From assembly GCF_008710135.1 (NCBI RefSeq), contig NZ_VYKK01000028.1, positions 84,441-148,440 of the forward strand: a stretch of DNA of 64,000 nt. The letters run 5' to 3'. The stretch comes from Paenibacillus spiritus. GTDB taxonomy: Bacteria; Bacillota; Bacilli; Paenibacillales; Paenibacillaceae. Made by a program: the position numbers and the translations under genes. Under the pieces are notes generated by a model. It did not search any database. It was given only the letters and a program-made list of their open reading frames with translations, and was not told where the DNA came from. Below, in pieces: positions 16,819 to 25,570 of this stretch (position 1 is the first letter of the stretch; every line of letters begins with the position of its first letter).

Positions 16819-18423
16819 TTATCTGCCGACCGTACCGGTAGCATTGATCAGTTTATCGAGCATTTCATCATAGGTGGTCATAAAACGCGCAGCGGCGCTG
16901 TAGGCATGCTGGAAGACCAGCATATTAGACATTTCTTCGTCAAGCGACACCCCGCTCACCGACTGTCGTCTGGCATTGACCTGTTCCACCAGGTAATTGG
17001 AGTTCTCCGTCTGCCGGGTGGCTTCCTGTGATTGAACGCCGAGCTGACCGATCATCGTCTTGTAAAAAGAACCCGGCGTTCCCTTGATGCCGGTTGAAGA
17101 CGCGAAGGTTCCCGTCTGCTGATTGGAAATCAGCAGCGCAAGGGTGTTGTTGCCCTGCATCACCTTTTCCTGATCGCCCGTCCCCGAGGTGCGCAGGGAA
17201 GTGGCAAGCAGATTGGCGTCGGCCGCAATCTCGGGATTGAAGACGATGTTCCCGGCTGTAATCGTATCGCCGTCTCCGTTAATTGTGAACAGAGGTTTGC
17301 CCGGCGCGAGCGTGCCGTCCATCGTATAACCAAGCTGGTGCAGGCCGTTCAGACCGTTCACCGTCGTCTTGACGTCGGCGTTCAGTGTCGCTCCCTGCGG
17401 CATAGCCTGGCCTGCGGCAAGCGTTGCCGCTGTGCCGTCCGCCTGAATAATCGACGCATCGCTCGTGAGAACCGTTCCCTGCGGCAGGACCGAACCCTTG
17501 GGTACGGTAATCTCCACGGCTCCGGTTGCCATCGTCCGGGCCAAGTTGTCGAGCTGGGCTTTATAATCGCTGACGTATTTCTTGCTGGAGGCAATCATGC
17601 CGTAGACTTCGCCGGATTTGAGATCTCCGGTGGAACCGTCTCCGTATGCGCTGTTCAGCGTTTCAGAAGTTACCGGGGAGGCGGTGAAGCCTTGAACAAG
17701 CGTGGTGGAGCCCATCGCAATGTTGTAGCCGGTTCCCGTCTCCAGAACGCTGACATTCATAATCTTGGACAGCTTGTCCGTCAGCAGATCGCGCTGGTCC
17801 CGCAGGTCGTTGGCCTTGTCGCCCATGCTCTCGATCCGAAAGATAGATTGATTCAGGTCGGCAATGGAGGACAGGTAGCCGTTAATTTCCGTAGACTTAA
17901 CATCGACATTAGTCGAAAGGTCGCTGTCGAGATTCTGCAGCTGCCGGCTCATGTAATTCAGGGCATCCGTCAGAGACTGCGCAGTCTGAACCACGATCTT
18001 TCGGGCGGTGCCGTCTTCCGGATTCTTGCTGAGGTCCGACCAGGATTTCCAGAACTTATCCATAACGGTGCTGATTCCCGTGTCGGACGGCTCCTGGAAG
18101 ATGGACTCCAGTTTGTCCAGCGTATCCGACTGAATCGTCCAGCTGCCGAGAGCGGCATTCTCTCCCCGGTACTGATCGTCCAGGAAAGTCTCGCGAACCC
18201 GTTCAATGGAACCGAATTCGACGCCTGTACCGAGCTGTCCCGGTACGGTCGAGTTCCCGAACCCGTAGGCTTCGATGGGACGGGAAGCCGTCATTTTGAC
18301 AGTCTGGCGCGTATAGCCCTCCGTATTGGCATTGGCAATGTTGTGCCCGGTGGTGTTGAGCGCGGCGGTCTGGGTGAACAGACTGCGCCGAGCCGTCTCT
18401 ATGGAGTGGAAAGTAGATGTCAC
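16819..18423 (-). CDS. flgK: Flagellar hook-associated protein FlgK (HAP1)
   Basis: A 534-residue protein. The N-terminus contains SLFTQTAALNTTGHNIANANTEGYTRQTV, the rod/hook-family ANANT motif. The C-terminus contains VSGVSLDEEMSNMLVFQHAY then AARFMTTYDEMLDKLI, typical of FlgK. It forms the first hook-filament junction ring. GTG 18423 follows GGAGGAAC. It lies 200 bases after flgN; that gap holds no convincing gene or terminator, so it probably stays in the flgM operon. Confidence 0.96.
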   Translation of the reverse strand: MTSTFHSIETARRSLFTQTAALNTTGHNIANANTEGYTRQTVKMTASRPIEAYGFGNSTVPGQLGTGVEFGSIERVRETFLDDQYRGENAALGSWTIQSDTLDKLESIFQEPSDTGISTVMDKFWKSWSDLSKNPEDGTARKIVVQTAQSLTDALNYMSRQLQNLDSDLSTNVDVKSTEINGYLSSIADLNQSIFRIESMGDKANDLRDQRDLLTDKLSKIMNVSVLETGTGYNIAMGSTTLVQGFTASPVTSETLNSAYGDGSTGDLKSGEVYGMIASSKKYVSDYKAQLDNLARTMATGAVEITVPKGSVLPQGTVLTSDASIIQADGTAATLAAGQAMPQGATLNADVKTTVNGLNGLHQLGYTMDGTLAPGKPLFTINGDGDTITAGNIVFNPEIAADANLLATSLRTSGTGDQEKVMQGNNTLALLISNQQTGTFASSTGIKGTPGSFYKTMIGQLGVQSQEATRQTENSNYLVEQVNARRQSVSGVSLDEEMSNMLVFQHAYSAAARFMTTYDEMLDKLINATGTVGR

Positions 18424-18623
18424 TGGAAATGTTCCTCCTCATGCTCATTCGAAGGCTTAGCGCTTCCCGAGCATCTGATCATGAATTCATGCCGGTTCAA
18501 AGGCCCCGGATAAAGAAGAAACGGCTCGCCGTCGCCCTGGATAAGTTGGCGGTTAACCGTTTTGAGCGTCATTATTCAGATTATCGGCATATCGGCGCAA
18601 ATCCTTTAATGGCTTCAGGAGGA

Positions 18624-19124
18624 TTATCCCCGCGCATCGAACAATCCCGGACGTTTAAGCGCGACAGGCCCGCTGGCGGGATGCTGATAGGTTACTTCCT
18701 GACTGGGCCTGCCTACAAGCAGATCCAGAGAATAATCAATAAAATCCAGCGACTGTTCAATCAGCCTCTGATTCAGCTCATTGGCTTTCTTCAAGCGGCT
18801 GAGCGTATCTGCCAGCTGGCCCTGAATATGCAGCAGGCGGGCTTTATCGTCGGGATCAAAGACCAGCCGGGACAGCTCGGTTAAGTTCAACTGCAGATTC
18901 GAGCGGATGCCCACACTCTGAAGGAAGGTGTAAGCCGCCTGCTCCCGCTCTTTCTCGAGCTGCCCGCTGAGCTTCATTAATCTGGATTCTTTGGTGAGGA
19001 TTTCGGTGAGCTGATCGATATTGTTGGTCATGATCGCCTGTTTCTTGGAGGCGGCCAGATCCAGCATTTGACGGTGGCTGTCATCCAGCCGCTCCAGCAG
19101 CTCAATCAAAGATGTTACTGACAT
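18624..19124 (-). CDS. flgN: FlgN-family export chaperone
   Basis: A 166-residue helical protein with the FlgN (YvyG) layout: a helix bundle with MLDLAASKKQAIMTNNIDQL, LTKESRLMKLSGQLEKEREQ, and a Pro-rich C-terminal tail. FlgN binds FlgK and FlgL and brings them to the export gate. ATG 19124 lies 7 bases after AGGTG; an in-frame GTG at 19136 begins within that same site. It begins 12 bases after the flgM stop and precedes flgK, as in B. subtilis. Confidence 0.85.
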   Translation of the reverse strand: MSVTSLIELLERLDDSHRQMLDLAASKKQAIMTNNIDQLTEILTKESRLMKLSGQLEKEREQAAYTFLQSVGIRSNLQLNLTELSRLVFDPDDKARLLHIQGQLADTLSRLKKANELNQRLIEQSLDFIDYSLDLLVGRPSQEVTYQHPASGPVALKRPGLFDARG

Positions 19125-19136
19125 AGATGCATTCAC

Positions 19137-19424
19137 CTAATTCTCGGAGGATGGCTTGAAGTAAGGGGCGAGTTTATCTGCGAGTTTGGCGGCGTCAACA
19201 TGGTAGGTTCCGGCGGATACTTGCTGTTTCAGGCTTTCAATACGGGCGGCGCGTTCGGTGTCGACTTTCGTATTGTTCTGCGCTTCCAGCAGCTTCATCG
19301 CCTCAGTCGAAATCGTGACTTCATCCTTGCGCGTAGTCTTCTTCATGGCTTCCTGCCTTTGCGATTCCATATTTCGTTGATACGGATTAATCGCATTAAT
19401 TCGTCCGGTATCGTTGATTTTCAC
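19137..19424 (-). CDS. flgM: Anti-sigma-D factor FlgM
   Basis: A 95-residue protein. The C-terminal half, IESLKQQVSAGTYHVDAAKL and ADKLAPYF, is the conserved sigma-binding part of FlgM. It binds sigma-D in the cytoplasm until the hook is complete and it is exported. The start is GTG 19424, with AAGGTG 7 bases upstream and the family-like N-terminus MKINDTGRINAINPYQ; upstream codons lack family resemblance and overlap the promoter. A sigma-D promoter at 19474-19501 would place FlgM under negative feedback. It is first in the operon flgM-flgN-flgK-flgL. Confidence 0.93.
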   Translation of the reverse strand: MKINDTGRINAINPYQRNMESQRQEAMKKTTRKDEVTISTEAMKLLEAQNNTKVDTERAARIESLKQQVSAGTYHVDAAKLADKLAPYFKPSSEN

Positions 19425-19473
19425 AATTATACACCTTCTTTCTAATGTAAAAGGCCGATAATCTTTACTAAGT

Positions 19474-19501
19474 TTATCGACCATTATTGAACCATTCTTT
19501 A
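19474..19501 (-). promoter_or_regulatory. Sigma-D promoter of flgM
   Basis: Minus strand TAAA (19501-19498), 16 bases, then GTCGATAA (19481-19474). The -35 is exact, the -10 has one mismatch to GCCGATAA, and the spacing is one base over the usual 15. The -10 is also the left arm of a dyad (GGTCGATAA ... TTATCGGCC). Confidence 0.7.
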
Positions 19502-19539
19502 TAGCGCAGGCCAATTTTTACGTCCCAAATTCCATTTCC

Positions 19540-19950
19540 TTACCGGTCGCGAAGCTTATCCACCGCTTTATAAGCCCCATGTCCGGCACGCTTGGCGGCT
19601 TCGGCGTCGGCAGCCTCTTTGGCGGCCTGGGTTAAATCCTTGGTTAACCTGGATCGGCAATTGTCGCACATATGCCCCTCCCGGATCAGGGTGCCGCACA
19701 CCTCGCAGGGATAGGTCATATTCGGCGCGTTGGCGATCGAAATGCGTCCTTCGCGGATAAACCGGGTGATCTCCTTGATCGGTATTTCCGTTGCGTCGGA
19801 CAGCTCCTGAATATTGGCGCCGCGGTGCTCTCTCAAATATTTGACGCAGGTCTCGTACTGCTTCTCCAATTCTTTAAAGCAGAACTGGCACATTTCGGAC
19901 GGATTCTTGACATACAAACGGCCGCATCTTGGGCAATTATCGAGGTTCAT
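19540..19950 (-). CDS. yvyF: Flagellar operon protein YvyF, zinc-ribbon type
   Basis: A 136-residue protein of the YvyF family. Two Cys pairs at the N-terminus (CPRCGRLYV, then CQFCFKELE) and two later (CEVCGTLIREGHMCDNC) should bind zinc. A central helix-turn-helix-like part (IQELSDATEIPIKEITRFIR, EGRISI) resembles a MerR-type DNA-binding element. The role is not established; regulation of late flagellar genes is plausible from position before flgM. The ATG follows GGAAGGAG. Gene order comFC-yvyF-flgM matches B. subtilis. Confidence 0.88.
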   Translation of the reverse strand: MNLDNCPRCGRLYVKNPSEMCQFCFKELEKQYETCVKYLREHRGANIQELSDATEIPIKEITRFIREGRISIANAPNMTYPCEVCGTLIREGHMCDNCRSRLTKDLTQAAKEAADAEAAKRAGHGAYKAVDKLRDR

Positions 19951-20085
19951 CTGCCGTGCCGCTCCTTCCTTACCCTGTTATTCTTAACCGAAACTCTATG
20001 ATTTCTACATTACATGATTGCGGCGGGTTCGTCTATCTCCGCCAGACGTCCGCTCCGCATTTTTTGGACTTCGGGAGCTCCATGC

Positions 20086-20994
20086 CTAGGAACGCGCCCA
20101 GGTCAGACTGTAGAGCTGCATATTCATTCCGCAGCTTGCAAGCAGCTCTGCCAGCGCCTCGCAGCAGGCGGTGACGGTCGCGCCGGTGGTATAGATATCA
20201 TCCACCACGACGACTCTCAGGGCGCGTCCTTCCCGGACCGGACCGGGAGCCAGCCATCGCCGGAGCATCTCAGGGGCCTCCGGGTCCGGAACAAACACCC
20301 GCTTCATGTCTGCGATTCGCTCGGCTCTTCCCTTGAAGCTCTGCTTGCCGGTATGACGGGAGCGCGCAAGCAAGGGAAGCACTTCCAGACCCTGGCGTCC
20401 GGCCAGAAGACAGGCCAGCTCCTCGGCCTGGTTGAACCCCCGCTCCCCAAGACGGACCGCGCTGACCGGCACGGGGACGAGCAGGTCAGCCTGCCAGGAC
20501 CGCCCGGCTCTCGGTCCCGCCGGATGGGCGGCACCCAGCGCGTTTTGCAGCCAAGCGAAGGCCCGCGGCAGAACACCTGCGTCAACCGCAGCTTCTCCCC
20601 GGATGGCAGCGTTCCTCTCCAGCCTTCCCCTCTCTTCCGCAAGCCGCAGGTACGCCTGCTCCAGCATCCGCCCCAGCGGCTCGGCAAACCGCTGGTCTCC
20701 CCGGTACTTGTACCGGCCCAGCCAATCCCGCATCGCATCGGAATAGGCGACGGCGCTGCGGTTGCAGATCCAGGCCGATAACCGCGCCGACCCTCTGGCG
20801 CAGTCCGGACAGCCTGACGGCCGTCCGCATTTGCGGCAGCGGGGCCGCTCAATCCACGGAACCTCCGCCGCGCATTTTCGGCAAATCCCGGGAAGCACGG
20901 GTGAAGGATCGCCCCGCCGTCCGCAAGCCAGACAGCCAAAGGAAGCAGGAGCCAGCAGAGCTTCCAAAATGGCGAAGCCGTTCCGCTTCTTCAT
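20086..20994 (-). CDS. comFC: ComFC-type amidophosphoribosyltransferase-like competence protein
   Basis: A 302-residue ComF-family protein. The N-terminal zinc ribbon has CLACGRR, CRKC, CRKCGRPSGCPDC. The C-terminal phosphoribosyltransferase domain carries the PRPP loop VVVVDDIYTTGATVTACCEA. It is needed for DNA uptake in B. subtilis and works with ComFA at the cytoplasmic side of the membrane. The ATG overlaps the comFA stop by four bases (ATGA). The comFB gene that separates the two in B. subtilis is absent. The C-terminus ends LYSLTWARS. Confidence 0.93.
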   Translation of the reverse strand: MKKRNGFAILEALLAPASFGCLACGRRGDPSPVLPGICRKCAAEVPWIERPRCRKCGRPSGCPDCARGSARLSAWICNRSAVAYSDAMRDWLGRYKYRGDQRFAEPLGRMLEQAYLRLAEERGRLERNAAIRGEAAVDAGVLPRAFAWLQNALGAAHPAGPRAGRSWQADLLVPVPVSAVRLGERGFNQAEELACLLAGRQGLEVLPLLARSRHTGKQSFKGRAERIADMKRVFVPDPEAPEMLRRWLAPGPVREGRALRVVVVDDIYTTGATVTACCEALAELLASCGMNMQLYSLTWARS

Positions 20995-22958
20995 CGGACT
21001 CCCCCCTTCCGGTGCGCGGCAAGATAGCCGCTTCGCCGGGCTACCCGGTTCATCGTCCGGATCTCGCGGCAGGCGTTGCGCTGGGCGCGGGTCCAGGAGA
21101 CGGCCGCATACCGGACGCAGCCATTCGGGTCCTCCTTGGATCTTCCCGCCCGTCCGGCCATCTGAATCAGCGCCGCTTCGTCAAAGAGCGGATTATCGGC
21201 ATCCAGAATGTAGACATCGCTTCCCGGGACGGTAACCCCCCGTTCCAGAATGGTCGTTGTCAGCAGCACCCGGATCTCCCGTTTCCGGAAAGCTTCCACG
21301 GTTTCATTCCGGTCCGGGTCCCGGGAGGAAGTGCCTTTTGCCGGAACGGAATCCGGCAGTATCCGGCGGACCAGAGCGAGGAGCGGCTCAATATCTGCGA
21401 TCCGGGGAACGAAGACGAAGACCTGGGCGCCCCGCTCCACCGAGTGAAGCAGCTCCTCCCGAAGACGTGAAGGAAGACTCCCCCGCTTCAAGCATTGCGA
21501 TAGCCCCGGCATGGCAATCCGGCGCGGTACGGGGAGAGGATGGCCGTGGTAGCGGACCGGCACCCGGGCGGCTCCCGCCCGGCCTTGCCGGACATCAGCC
21601 CGCAGCCCGGCGGGCGGCGTCGCGGACAGATACAGGAAGAACCCGCCGGGCCGGCAGGACGATTCAGCGGCGTAGCTCAGCATCGGATCGTTATGGTAAG
21701 GAAAGGCGTCCAGCTCATCGATAATGACCAGATCGAAGGCCCGGTAGAACCGCAGCAGCTGATGGGTGGTCGCCACCGTCAGGCTCGCCTCTCTCCAGCG
21801 GTCGGCGCTCCCTCCGTACAGGACGGCTCTGCTGTATTCCGGGAACGCTCTGGCCAGCCGCGGGGCCAGTTCCAGCACCACATCACGGCGCGGCGTAGCC
21901 ACCAGTACCCGTCCGCCCGCGGCGAGAACCGAATCCAGCAGCGGAAAAAGCATTTCCGTCTTGCCCGCTCCGGTTACGGCCCACAGCAGAAACCGCCCGG
22001 GCGGCTTATCCGGCCGCGGACCGGCCGGGCCTTGGGCCGCTGCGCCCCGGCCCAGGGGCGGCCGCTCACGCCCGGCCGCCATGGCCGCCAGCGCCGCTTC
22101 GGCGGCCCGCGCCTGCGGCGCGCTCAGGCCCCAGCGCTGCGCGGCTGGGGCTCCGCCTGCGGCCGTGCCCCGCACGGCCGGCCCGGGCGGCGCGCTGCGC
22201 AGCAGCAGCGCGCAGGAGCGGCTGCGCCCGAGCGCGAGGCAGGCCTCGCAGTAGGCGCAGCCGTCCAGGCCGCACGCGGCGCAGGCCGTGCGGCCCTCTG
22301 CGGCGCTGCCGCAGCGCAGGCAGCGCGGGCCGTCCGCGGCGCTTAAGGCGCGCCGCGGGAGGAGGCGCCGGCGCAGCCCGGCGCGGAGGGTCCCGGGCCG
22401 CGCGCCGGAGGAGCGCGGCTGCACGGCGGCCTGCAGGTCCAGCCGGCCCTGCAGGTAGGCGAGCTGCGCCGCGCTGCGCCACGGCGCGGCAAGAAGCTCC
22501 GGCGCCTGCTCGGCCAGCAGCGCCTCGGCCTCTTCCGCCAGCAGCGAGCGGCCCTTCAGCAGCCCGGCAAGCCGGCCCGCGCTGTCCAGCAGCGCTGCCG
22601 CGGAGGGGAGCTGCGGCTCCTCGCCTCCGCCACACTCCGGCCAACCGCCGGGCTTCACGCCGGAGGAGCCCGGGGTTCCATGCCGGCCGCCGCTGATTTC
22701 CTTCATGAGAACGCTGAAGTGTTCTCTCCATCTGTCCCTGTCCCAGCGCTGCATGTCCGGCTCAGGCCGGAACCTGCGGAGCGCTTCCGACGCCCAGCTC
22801 AGCGGCAGAGCGGGGTGCAGAAGAACCGGCCGGCCCGGGTAGGGTTCTGGTCCGGCGAGCCCTTGTCCGCTCCACCACCACTGATCGACTCTCCAGTCCA
22901 CCGTCAGCCGCAAGCGCCACTCCCTCTTGTCCATAACGGCATAAACCCCTGCTTTCAT
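20991..22958 (-). CDS. comFA: ComFA-type DEAD-box DNA helicase/translocase
   Basis: A 655-residue protein, longer than B. subtilis ComFA. From ATG 22958 (after GGAGGAGGAACGTA): an N-terminal 200-residue, Ala/Arg-rich part of very high G+C; a four-Cys zinc cluster near 213-241 (CLRCGS, CAACGLDGCAYCEAC); Walker A AVTGAGKTEM near 327; IIDELDAFPY as motif II near 415; YLSATPP as motif III; and motif VI QMAGRAGRSKEDPNG. It drives single-stranded DNA across the membrane during transformation. It is coupled to comFC. The extreme composition of 22060-22660 stands out, but the frame is open and motif order is intact. Confidence 0.92.
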   Translation of the reverse strand: MKAGVYAVMDKREWRLRLTVDWRVDQWWWSGQGLAGPEPYPGRPVLLHPALPLSWASEALRRFRPEPDMQRWDRDRWREHFSVLMKEISGGRHGTPGSSGVKPGGWPECGGGEEPQLPSAAALLDSAGRLAGLLKGRSLLAEEAEALLAEQAPELLAAPWRSAAQLAYLQGRLDLQAAVQPRSSGARPGTLRAGLRRRLLPRRALSAADGPRCLRCGSAAEGRTACAACGLDGCAYCEACLALGRSRSCALLLRSAPPGPAVRGTAAGGAPAAQRWGLSAPQARAAEAALAAMAAGRERPPLGRGAAAQGPAGPRPDKPPGRFLLWAVTGAGKTEMLFPLLDSVLAAGGRVLVATPRRDVVLELAPRLARAFPEYSRAVLYGGSADRWREASLTVATTHQLLRFYRAFDLVIIDELDAFPYHNDPMLSYAAESSCRPGGFFLYLSATPPAGLRADVRQGRAGAARVPVRYHGHPLPVPRRIAMPGLSQCLKRGSLPSRLREELLHSVERGAQVFVFVPRIADIEPLLALVRRILPDSVPAKGTSSRDPDRNETVEAFRKREIRVLLTTTILERGVTVPGSDVYILDADNPLFDEAALIQMAGRAGRSKEDPNGCVRYAAVSWTRAQRNACREIRTMNRVARRSGYLAAHRKGGVR

Positions 22959-23027
22959 TACGTTCCTCCTCCTTGTCCCATTCTTATTCATCATGTAATG
23001 GATGCGCTCTTAAGGCCCCGGACAACG

Positions 23028-23069
23028 CAAAAAGCACACTTGCTCCCCGCAGGGACCACAAGTGTGCTT
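23028..23069 (-). terminator. Intrinsic terminator between the 142-residue gene and comFA
   Basis: Minus strand AAGCACACTTG (23069-23059) pairs with CAAGTGTGCTT (23042-23032), with TTTTTG after it. An 11-base perfect stem. It separates degS-degU and the following orphan gene from comFA. Confidence 0.88.
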
Positions 23070-23121
23070 CACTTTGGTCTTCCCATTCCTGATTCGGCCT
23101 CTATCGGTTTCTTCCGTGTCC

Positions 23122-23550
23122 TCAATGCTTGGCTTCCCCCACTCCCGCCGTCCACACCCGGCGCAGGGCGGACAGTCCGAGCGGCCCGCTGCGGAACCGC
23201 AGATCCAGTACCGCTTCGGTCGGAGCCTTTCGGCTCCCGTCCCCTCTGTACGGACGGATCTCCACTTCCATTGCGCAATTCCCTTCCAGCCGTCTTACAA
23301 TTTCCAGCGTCTGATCCATCGAGCCGCAATCCTCCACGGCCATCCGCATGCGGACGCCTCCCAGCAGAGAGAGCAATCCCAAAGTCCGAATATACCACTC
23401 GACCACATCCTGATGGTTTCGCGTGATGAGGATGCAGCAGCCTTCCCTGCCGACGCACACCCTTGGTCTGCTCTTTCGGGCATGCAGCGCGTGGACTGCA
23501 AGGGCAGCCAGAGCGTAAACGGCTCCAATCCAGCATAAGTGGGCGATCAT
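23122..23550 (-). CDS. Hypothetical membrane-anchored protein
   Basis: A 142-residue protein I do not recognise. Residues 2-23 (IAHLCWIGAVYALAALAVHA) form one membrane segment, followed by a basic stretch, then a soluble domain: GCCILITRNHQDVVEWYIRT, VRMRMAVEDCGSMDQTLEIV, RRLEGNCAMEVEIRPYRGDG. The domain faintly recalls the N-terminal Rossmann half of GT2 enzymes (VEDCGSMD in place of NDGSTD) but is too short to be one. It follows degU by 75 bases and ends before a strong terminator, so it may be cotranscribed with degS-degU. Confidence 0.7.
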   Translation of the reverse strand: MIAHLCWIGAVYALAALAVHALHARKSRPRVCVGREGCCILITRNHQDVVEWYIRTLGLLSLLGGVRMRMAVEDCGSMDQTLEIVRRLEGNCAMEVEIRPYRGDGSRKAPTEAVLDLRFRSGPLGLSALRRVWTAGVGEAKH

Positions 23551-23625
23551 GAAAAGGCACCTCCTCTGTATACCGACACTATATGCCGGTTCCAGATGAA
23601 GGTGCCTCCTTCGCTTATCCTCGGT

Positions 23626-24354
23626 TTACAGCGTAACCCAGCCGTACTTGATGGAGTTGATTACGGCTTGTGTGCGGTCATCGACTTCCATCTTCTGCAG
23701 AATGCTGCTGACATGGTTCTTGACCGTCTTCTCGCTGATGAAGAGATACTCGCCGATCATCTTATTGCTCTTGCCCTCGGCCATCAGACGCAGCACTTCC
23801 GCCTCGCGGCGCGTGAGCGGATTATTGTCGCCGGCGACAAACTTGACGCCCGCTTCCTTAACGGAGGTCTCGGCAATCGCGCCCGCCTCGTTCAGGTAAG
23901 TCATCCGGCGGAGCTGATTGATCAGCTTGCCGGTCACTTTTGGGTGGATAAAAGCGTGGCCCTCACAGACGGAACGGATGGCGTTAATCAACGATTCGGC
24001 TTCCATATCTTTCAGCAAATAGCCGTTGGCTCCCTTGCGCAACGTCTCGAATACGTAGCTCTCGTCATCATGGATGGAGAGAATAATCACTTTCACATCC
24101 GGGAACAGTTCCCGGAGCTTCTCGGTCGCTTCGACACCGTTCTGCGTTGGCATATTGATGTCCATGAGGACGATGTCCGGCTTCTGGGTATTGCAGAATT
24201 CCAGAACCTGAATGCCGTCTCCGCACTCGCCGATAACCTCGATGTCTTCCTCCATGTTCAGTATCCGTTTAAGCCCTTCCCGAAAAAGCTGATGATCGTC
24301 TGCCAGCAGCACCTTGATCGGCGTCTTTCCGGCGTTCTGGTTCTCCATCGCCAT
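23626..24354 (-). CDS. degU: Response regulator DegU
   Basis: A 242-residue NarL/LuxR-type regulator. The receiver has the acidic pair [14 protein letters not shown], the phospho-Asp in [14 protein letters not shown] (about residue 65), and Lys in GYLLKDME. The C-terminal helix-turn-helix reads [20 protein letters not shown] and [19 protein letters not shown]. DegU sets the choice among motility, competence, exoenzyme secretion and biofilm in Bacillales, which fits the neighbouring flagellar and competence genes. Its ATG shares one base with the degS stop (TAATG), so the two are translationally coupled. Confidence 0.97.
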   Translation of the reverse strand: MAMENQNAGKTPIKVLLADDHQLFREGLKRILNMEEDIEVIGECGDGIQVLEFCNTQKPDIVLMDINMPTQNGVEATEKLRELFPDVKVIILSIHDDESYVFETLRKGANGYLLKDMEAESLINAIRSVCEGHAFIHPKVTGKLINQLRRMTYLNEAGAIAETSVKEAGVKFVAGDNNPLTRREAEVLRLMAEGKSNKMIGEYLFISEKTVKNHVSSILQKMEVDDRTQAVINSIKYGWVTL

Positions 24355-25529
24355 TACTCCTTCCCCTTATCCACATTCGTCGGAATATGAATAACGATTG
24401 TAGTCCCTTCTTGGTCTGCGGATTCGATCTCCATCCTGCCCTCCAGCAGTTCCACCCGCTCGCGCATTCCGACCAGGCCGAAGCTTTCGCGCTTGGATTG
24501 TTCCCGCTTGATCTGTTGAAGGTTGAAGCCGATTCCGTTGTCCTTGACGACAATTTTGATCATTTGAGCCTGATATGTAATTTCCACCCACACATAAGTG
24601 GCCTGCGCATGCTTCGCGACGTTGGAGAGCGCCTCCTGAATCAGCCGGTAGACCGCTGCCTCCATCGCAGAAGAGAGCCGATGCTCCTTGCCCCTGGTCT
24701 CAAAGGACGTTCGAATTTTGTTCTTCTCCTCAAAATCATGGACAAATTTGCGCATCGTCGGAATCAATCCCAGATCATCCAATGCCATCGGCCTGAGATT
24801 GAAGATCACCTTCCGCATCTCTTCAAGGCTGGAACGAACCTGGCTTTTCAAATCTATTACTTCGTCCTGCACCAGTCCAAATTCCTGCTTAACCAGCATT
24901 CTTTCTACAATTTCCGTCCGAAGCACCAGGTTGGCAAGCATCTGGGCCGGGCCGTCATGGATTTCCCGGGCAATTCTTTTGCGTTCTTCTTCCTGGGCCA
25001 GGATAATTTTCAACCCGATAATTTGTCGATTCTTAGCGGATTCGACAATTCGTGTAACCTGTCCAAGCTCGCCGGATAAATACTGGAGCACCACGCCCAT
25101 TTGCGAGCCGATCGCTTCGGCGCGCTCTACCGAATTCTCCACGCTGCGCACCCGCTTCATCAGCTCGTCTCTGCGATTCCGCAAATACAGCTCCCTTTCC
25201 CGGGTCATCATCAGCTCCAACTGAAGCTCCGTAGCCTTCTCGTAAGCAATCCGGATATCTTTCTCCGTATACCGGACAAAGTCCCGGCTGACTTCCGTCA
25301 GCCGGATTCGGGAACGGTGGTAATCGACCTCCAGCTTATCCACTTTGTCTACCGTCTCATTGGTCTCTTCGCGAACCCGCTCCAGTTCCTTTCTCAGCGC
25401 TTCCAGCTCGTCCCGGGCCGTCTGAAGAATCTCGAATATCTGGTACTTGCTGTCTTCCATTACATCAATCGTATTCTTGATTACGCGATCTATGGCATCG
25501 GGTTGAAATTCCACGGACGTTAGCCCCAT
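24354..25529 (-). CDS. degS: Sensor histidine kinase DegS
   Basis: A 391-residue soluble kinase without membrane segments. Residues 30-180 are a DegS-type coiled-coil sensor region. The HisKA_3 phosphoacceptor is RKRIAREIHDGPAQMLANLV (His about 191). The ATPase part has EALSNVAKHAQAT (N box), VVKDNGIGF (G1) and FGLVGMRERVELLEG (G2). It phosphorylates DegU. The ATG follows GAGAGA. A perfect palindrome of 10-base arms (25542-25563) sits 13 bases upstream of the start and could be an operator. Confidence 0.97.
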   Translation of the reverse strand: MGLTSVEFQPDAIDRVIKNTIDVMEDSKYQIFEILQTARDELEALRKELERVREETNETVDKVDKLEVDYHRSRIRLTEVSRDFVRYTEKDIRIAYEKATELQLELMMTRERELYLRNRRDELMKRVRSVENSVERAEAIGSQMGVVLQYLSGELGQVTRIVESAKNRQIIGLKIILAQEEERKRIAREIHDGPAQMLANLVLRTEIVERMLVKQEFGLVQDEVIDLKSQVRSSLEEMRKVIFNLRPMALDDLGLIPTMRKFVHDFEEKNKIRTSFETRGKEHRLSSAMEAAVYRLIQEALSNVAKHAQATYVWVEITYQAQMIKIVVKDNGIGFNLQQIKREQSKRESFGLVGMRERVELLEGRMEIESADQEGTTIVIHIPTNVDKGKE

Positions 25530-25541
25530 TTCTCTCGATTC

Positions 25542-25563
25542 GTATAAAGAATTTTCTTTATAC
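25542..25563 (-). promoter_or_regulatory. Perfect palindrome upstream of degS, candidate operator
   Basis: Arms GTATAAAGAA and TTCTTTATAC around a two-base centre, perfect over 22 bases. It lies 13 bases before the degS ATG. The arm contains TATAAA, which could serve as a -10. No T run follows, so it is not a terminator; an operator or mRNA hairpin is the alternative. The regulator is unknown. Confidence 0.55.
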
Positions 25564-25570
25564 TACCATA

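Noticed and set aside
18424..18623. Possible small gene between flgN and flgK
   Set aside because: No reading frame with a ribosome site and sensible composition on the operon strand. Treated as non-coding spacer.
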